A stretch of DNA of 64,000 nt from Pontederia crassipes (Eukaryota; Streptophyta; Magnoliopsida; Commelinales; Pontederiaceae). The position numbers and the translations under genes were made by a program. Numbering within the stretch: the first letter of the stretch is position 1; each line of letters begins with the position of its first letter. The notes beneath the pieces were generated by a model that saw only the letters and a list, made by a program, of their open reading frames with translations, ran no database searches and was not told the DNA's origin. Location of the stretch: assembly GCA_030549335.1 (NCBI GenBank), contig CM060188.1, positions 10,540,001 through 10,604,000 of the forward strand, in the 5' to 3' direction. Below are positions 59,284 to 64,000 of the stretch, one piece after another.

Positions 59284-61185
59284 ATGGATCTCGACTTGAC
59301 TCCCCGTTTCTCGAAGAAAGCGTACGGTGGAGACCGAGGATCGTACTACACGTGATGCAGCAAGGAGCTCCCTATGCTCCTTGCCTTGGAAAAACGTGGC
59401 CTCGCCCTTCCAAGCTATTCCGACTCGGCCAAGGTGGCCTACGTCCTTCAAGGTGAAACATGCACGCCAATTCCCCTCATCTGCAAGCTTGATAATTCCT
59501 TACTTGTGTTAACTTGAATCTTAATTAGACCATGAGAAATATTTTGTTGTATACAATCTCTCATCTTGAATTAGATATTTTAAACTTTTCACATCTATTT
59601 AATCCATTTTTTTTCATTACAAGCACCTTACTTTAGCAACGTGAATATGACATATAACTTTTATATTCTAGATTTGTTATTCTGCATCAAATAAAATTTG
59701 ATATTGTCATGCATAAGTTAGCGACTTCTTTTAAAAAATAGAATCCCTTTTGTGATTAGGTGATTTCTTTGACAAAAAAAGGGAATTCTAGATGCTTTTA
59801 TCTTGATAAGATTTTAATCATTTATGCATTTATCTAAAAGATCCATGCCAAGGATGGGTGGATAATGTTTGTTTAAGGAAATGGTAGAAAAATTGTAGGA
59901 GGCCTTGAGTGAAAGTTCAATATCAAAATTGGGCATGCATCTATCAATTGCAGTAGTCTCCAACATTGTTCACCTCTTTAGAAAAATATATCTTAGAACC
60001 ACATAGATTAAGAATTGCTTGCAATGTCACTACAGTTACTAAGCCTCCATTTTTTCATGTTAAATTATTGTGGTTGATTGTCATGCATATTTCTACATTA
60101 TGATTGTCTAGCATATATGTGCACATTTCTTATTGGCAAGTGCCATAGTTATAAAACTAATGTTAAGAACCTTGAGGATATATATAAACTGACAAATGCT
60201 TTAAGTGGCTGTAGGAAGTGGAACTTTTGGAATTGTGCTACCGGAGGCCACCAAGGAGAAGGTGATCACTATCAAGAAGGGCGATGCCATTGCCCTTCCA
60301 TTCGGTGTGGTCACCTAGTGGTTCAATCCCAATGACATTGAGCTCATCGTATTGTTCTTGGGAGAGACTTCAAAGGGCCACACGGTCGGACAATTCAACA
60401 ACTTCCAAATCACTGGTGCTAATGGCATCTTCACCGGCTTCAGCCCCGAGTTCGTGGGCCGTGCTTGGGACCTCACCGTGGAGGAGGTCCACAACCTCGT
60501 CCATAGCCAAGCTAACTCCGGCATCATCAAGGTGAAGGACGACCAAGCCATGCCGCAGCCCTCGGCCGACGAAAGGGAAGGCATGGCCTTGAATTGCGAG
60601 GAGGCACCCTTGGACGTGGACATCAAGAATGGCGGGTGCGTTGTGGTGCTGAACACCAAGAACTTGCCATTGGTCGGCGAGGTAGGGCTCGGCGCCGACC
60701 TCGTGAGGTTGAATGGTCATGCCATGTGCTCCCCGGGCTTCTCTTGTGACTCTGCCTTCCAGGTAACATATGTTGTCAGGGGGAGCGGTCGTGTGCAGAT
60801 CGTGGGAATTGATGGCAAGAGGGTACTTGAGACCCATGTCAAAGCCGGATGCCTCTTCATCGTTCCTAGATTCTTTGTTGTGTCAAAGATTGCCGATGAT
60901 GACGGCATGGACTTGTTCTCTATCATCACCACTCCTAAGTAAGTTGAATAGCCTTCACCTTGTTTGTTCCATGACTTAGCTGTTGATGGCATACGACAGC
61001 GTACCTAAAATTTATTTGTGAAATTGCAGCCCTGTGTTTAGTCATCTGGCAGGAAGGACTTCGGTGTGGAAGGCCATGTCCTCAGAACTGTTGCAGGTCT
61101 CTTTCAATATCACGCCTGAGTTGGAGCAGAAGTTTAGGTCAACAAGGACCTCGAATGAAATCTTCTTCCCACCTGCAAATTAAGT
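59284..61185 (+). pseudogene. 11S-globulin-like two-cupin protein gene, disabled
   Basis: Exons: 59284-59452, 60215-60938, 61031-61185; splice sites and phases are still intact. The product would resemble the ~355-residue two-cupin proteins annotated as glutelin type-D 1-like or 11S-like (Arabidopsis AT1G07750/AT2G28680 group): MDLDLTPRFSKKAYGGD, then GSGTFGIVLPEATKEKV, IELIVLFLGETSKGHTVGQF, ANGIFTGFSPEFVGRAWDLT, MALNCEEAPLDVDIKNGG, MCSPGFSCDSAFQVTYVVRG, VKAGCLFIVPRFFVVSKIAD and a C terminus ending EIFFPPAN. Damage: codon 24 is TGA (59353-59355) where unit B has TGG; about 27-30 nt are missing after CCTATGCTC in exon 1; and the first Trp of the expected VVTWWFNP is TAG (60316-60318). The rest of exons 2 and 3 is open. 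Role of the family (seed or stress-related cupins) is inference; this copy is not expected to make protein. Confidence 0.9.
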
Positions 61186-61990
61186 TGATCGGGGCTATTC
61201 TTCTACCTTGATTGAGATAACTAATCAAAGAAGGCTCAACGATCAATCCTTGTTATTGTTGACATCTTTTCCTATATCTACGTCTGCTTGATGGTTCATA
61301 TGTGTAACTATTGAATTAAGCTTTTTGTAATTTCAATTAATGCAATTTATTTGTAACTACTACATAAAGTTCTCTTCCAAGGAGACAAAAACAATAATAA
61401 ATTTATTTGTTGACATTATAGAAATCCAAATGCTAAAATCAAATGAACTACCGTTTCTTGAAATATTTTATAATATATCAATCACAGGCGTCAAGTTTCA
61501 TGATGAACTTCGTGAGAGTGGTGCTTAGATCCTACATATATGTCTTAAGCTTCACAGGTGCATGTAGTAAATTGTATAATGTAACATATTCACCATATTT
61601 TACTCAACTGATCACAACTACTTACTCTTTTGTATCTTGAGATAGTGATGTTCTTAGCTAATTGTTTAAATGAGATAGTAGGTAAAATATATGTGTAACG
61701 AGACACATGGGCACTCTTTGTAAACTTTTCCTCGAAGAAATAGATAACAGATTGTATTATAAAATCCTCTATTATGTTATTTTAGCTATAAGCTATTTAA
61801 ACTTTTTATTACTAATTCAGAATATTCATGAAGTTGATAGTGCAAAGGTTGTTTGTTCCATCTGAGATTTCTGCAACAAGGAGCAACTATGCAATTGATA
61901 TGAAAATAATTATATAAAAAATATTTTTCACTTTTGTACTTATTTGCATGTCAGGAGCATAAGAATCTACAAGGAAAAGTGTGAATTTTC
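61186..61990. other. 3' flank of the cupin pseudogene up to unit B
   Basis: Probable 3' UTR (a cluster of AATTAA/AATAA-like signals near 61315-61345) and AT-rich spacer. No gene. The repeat junction with unit B lies at about 61984. Confidence 0.6.
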
Positions 61991-63222
61991 AAATTTATTA
62001 TAACTAAAATAATAACCTCTAAATTTTAGAATCTTACACAATAAAAAATTAACATAAATGCACGATATCAAATTCACATTGAGAAAGAATTATCATTAAA
62101 TTAGAGCTATGTACACCAACTAATAATATTGACAATTAACGAAATATAAAAATAAGTAATAGACTATAACTACATAGAAAAGTTTAGCACTGCTATATTT
62201 TTGAAATTTCGAATGAATCGATCTAATCAAACAAAGTATCTAATATAAATATAAGTGTATACCGAAATCAATGGAGAAAGATAGTCTCGAAATTAATTTT
62301 GTTACATTCACGTACATTAGATCTAGTCATTCATCACAAATCTACATGTCAACACTCACACCTTCGCTCCATTAATCAACTATCGACACAACAATTTCAC
62401 TGAGGATTTAACCTAACCATTCTCGTAGCTTAAGTTAACAATGGAAAAGATAATCCTTTTAGGATCCTTCCCATAGGATCTAGCTTGAAGCTCAACAATG
62501 AATACCCTAACACATGTGCTTTTATGCTTAATTTTAAGAATTCAATATCTAGTGTTATCAAAAGAAATGATCTCCACCTAATTTTAACAATTCAATGTAT
62601 ACAACCAAAATGAAAAACAAATTAAAGAAGATTAACTTCTAGTTACAAGAAGAAACAACACATGAGGCATCATAAAAACAACCTATGCATGGTCGCCATG
62701 CTTGGCCGATGTGTTGATGTTAAAAATTCATTCATCAGGAATGATATGGATATATGATTAGTAGCTTTCCAATACATTTTTGTACCGATGCTTGAGGCCT
62801 CCATTAGAACATATGCATGTGCGAAGCCCAGATCATAGAAAGAATCTTGGACATTCTTGTCCCATTGTACCTTAATCGAAAAAGAATTAAAGTAGGTAAG
62901 AGATGTCGAGTGCTATATAAACTATGGTGATCAAACCCTAAAGTTTACTCAATAATTATAATATACTAGAGAAATTTTATGCCATCACATATATATTTAT
63001 AAAAAAATGTCATGCTTTTTTATGGAAAATGCAATATTGCCATAAAAAATTATATAAGTATTTTTCCTCTATATGTAAGATGAAAAAGGAAAAATCCATG
63101 GTGGATATAAAAATCATGTATTTTGAATTCAAATCAAATAATATTAATAAATAAAATATGCTACTTATGATCATTTTGGAGAAGCATCATTTTTTATTTT
63201 CTTAAATGTTTTAAATTTTTAT

Positions 63223-63266
<44 letters not shown>

Positions 63267-63867
63267 TTTCACCCATCTCTTTTTCTTTTCCATCTCAGCA
63301 CCTAACTTATGACTGAGTAAGTCAATTCATGCCGTAGTAATCATCTCTTTCCATATCAAATTTAATGTTAAGTTCACCTTTAATTTTTGGATCACTAATC
63401 ACTAATCTTTCATCCGCCCCTCTAATCCTCATATAATCTACACAAGAAAGGTGATTAATTATGATTAAATCTTACATCGTATCAATAATTATCCAAAGAT
63501 ATTATACACGCGCATAAGTATGTCAATCATTTGTACCAATAGATTAGCCAATATTTTAGACAACCATAACATAACCTCATAAAACTTAAAATTTGCAACA
63601 CGGACATTAATTGCATCACCATTAAACACCTCACAATTAACAAACTTATTTCCAAATTAAAAGAAAAGTCATCTCTTCGCATGTTCATAATGTTTCCTTC
63701 GTCGGCAATCGTATAACCACCTAAAGACTTAAATTAGCCTTTTGAACTCTATAAATAATCTCATATTTTCCTTTGGACACTCTCACTAAACCCCCTTCAT
63801 TGCCAATTCTCAACGTTCACCTGCTTCTTGTAATATCTATTCTCTCCTTCCTCTCTTATCCTTCTAT
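61984..63867 (+). repeat. Upstream region of cupin unit B
   Basis: Close match to 57353-59283 (see unit A). It preserves the empty CACTA insertion site at about 62645-62660 (gaagaaacaacacatgaggc) and the TATA box at 63750-63757. Differences from unit A include a short insertion (about 63508-63525, with cacgcgcataagtatgtcaa) and the TA tract. Confidence 0.95.
63225..63259. repeat. (TA)n microsatellite in unit B
   Basis: About 17 TA units; the matching place in unit A holds gtgtgtgtgtgcgcacac, so the tract has diverged since duplication. Confidence 0.97.
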
Positions 63868-63960
63868 ATGGATCTCGACTTGACTCCCCATTTCTCGAAG
63901 AAAGCGTACGGTGGAGACGGAGGATCGTACTACACATGGTGCAGCGAGGAGCTCCCCATG
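63868..63960 (+). pseudogene. Cupin unit B: exon 1 cut after 93 bases
   Basis: ATG plus 30 codons (MDLDLTPHFSKKAYGGDGGS, then YYTWCSEELPM) match exon 1 of unit A and keep the Trp codon that is lost there. At 63961 the sequence leaves the exon and continues as ctatataaactatggtgatc, which belongs to the upstream region of another unit (matching 58334 onward). The gene is therefore truncated at a recombination junction with the shared bases tgct. Confidence 0.9.
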
Positions 63961-64000
63961 CTATATAAACTATGGTGATCAAACCCTAAAGTTTACTCAA
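63961..64000 (+). repeat. Start of a further cupin-unit copy (D), window edge
   Basis: 40 bp identical to 58334-58373 of unit A and to the matching place in unit B (ctatggtgatcaaaccctaa, agtttactcaa). It shows that the array continues beyond the window. Confidence 0.88.

Noticed and set aside
1-64000. CRISPR array, bacterial operons, phage or plasmid features
   Set aside because: Spliced plant genes throughout; tandem repeats here are microsatellites, transposon arrays or segmental duplications with no spacer pattern.

Overview
This is a window of plant nuclear DNA. Spliced genes with GT-AG introns, short GC-rich coding islands in AT-rich spacers, abundant microsatellites and plant-only families (PGG-ankyrin, dirigent, TRM/DUF4378, SLOW GREEN 1) show this. 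Strong 5' GC enrichment in several genes, such as the first exon of the UDP-xylose synthase and the whole SLOW GREEN 1 gene, suggests a monocot. That last step is inference; no species can be named from the sequence alone. 

Layout, left to right. The 3' part of an ITN1-like ankyrin/PGG membrane protein gene (1-2736) is followed by AT-rich spacer and a scrambled plastid-derived patch (about 4276-6290) holding trnI-GAU intron, 23S rRNA and rpoB pieces. Then come ribosomal protein L35 (6722-8003, four coding exons, telo-box/site II promoter), a 3' half of a tRNA-Arg, a small lipid-transfer protein gene (minus, 10060-10437), a seven-exon UDP-glucuronate decarboxylase gene with a textbook AT-AC U12 intron (12493-16563), a dirigent gene (minus, 17003-17917), a NaKR-like heavy-metal-domain gene (minus, 19490-20399) and a five-exon TRM/DUF4378 gene (minus, 23676-29062) with a GC-AG intron. 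From 29.4 to 40 kb is a gene-poor, very AT-rich region filled with MITE-like, fold-back and nested repeats and a 93-bp TAA microsatellite. Next are a nine-exon HExxH (M50B-like) membrane peptidase gene (minus, 40064-43230), SLOW GREEN 1 (minus, 46714-47775), a dehydroascorbate reductase pseudogene fragment (48463-48819) and a small three-exon gene of the TIGR01589 type (minus, 50386-50971). 

The last 12 kb is an array of decayed tandem units carrying an 11S-globulin-like two-cupin gene. One full unit contains a three-exon cupin pseudogene (59284-61185). A second unit starts about 4.6 kb later and is cut inside its first exon at 63960, where it joins a third copy. A degenerate piece of the same unit is split by a 5.2-kb CACTA (En/Spm) DNA transposon (51877-57101). 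Related copies at about 58.0 and 62.6 kb preserve the empty insertion site, which fixes the transposon ends and its 3-bp target duplication. 

The genes are independent plant housekeeping and cell-wall/seed genes, not an operon or pathway. UXS, dirigent and lipid-transfer proteins are all cell-wall or cuticle related, but their adjacency is not evidence of a cluster. Exon coordinates were inferred by reading splice sites and checking that phases join.
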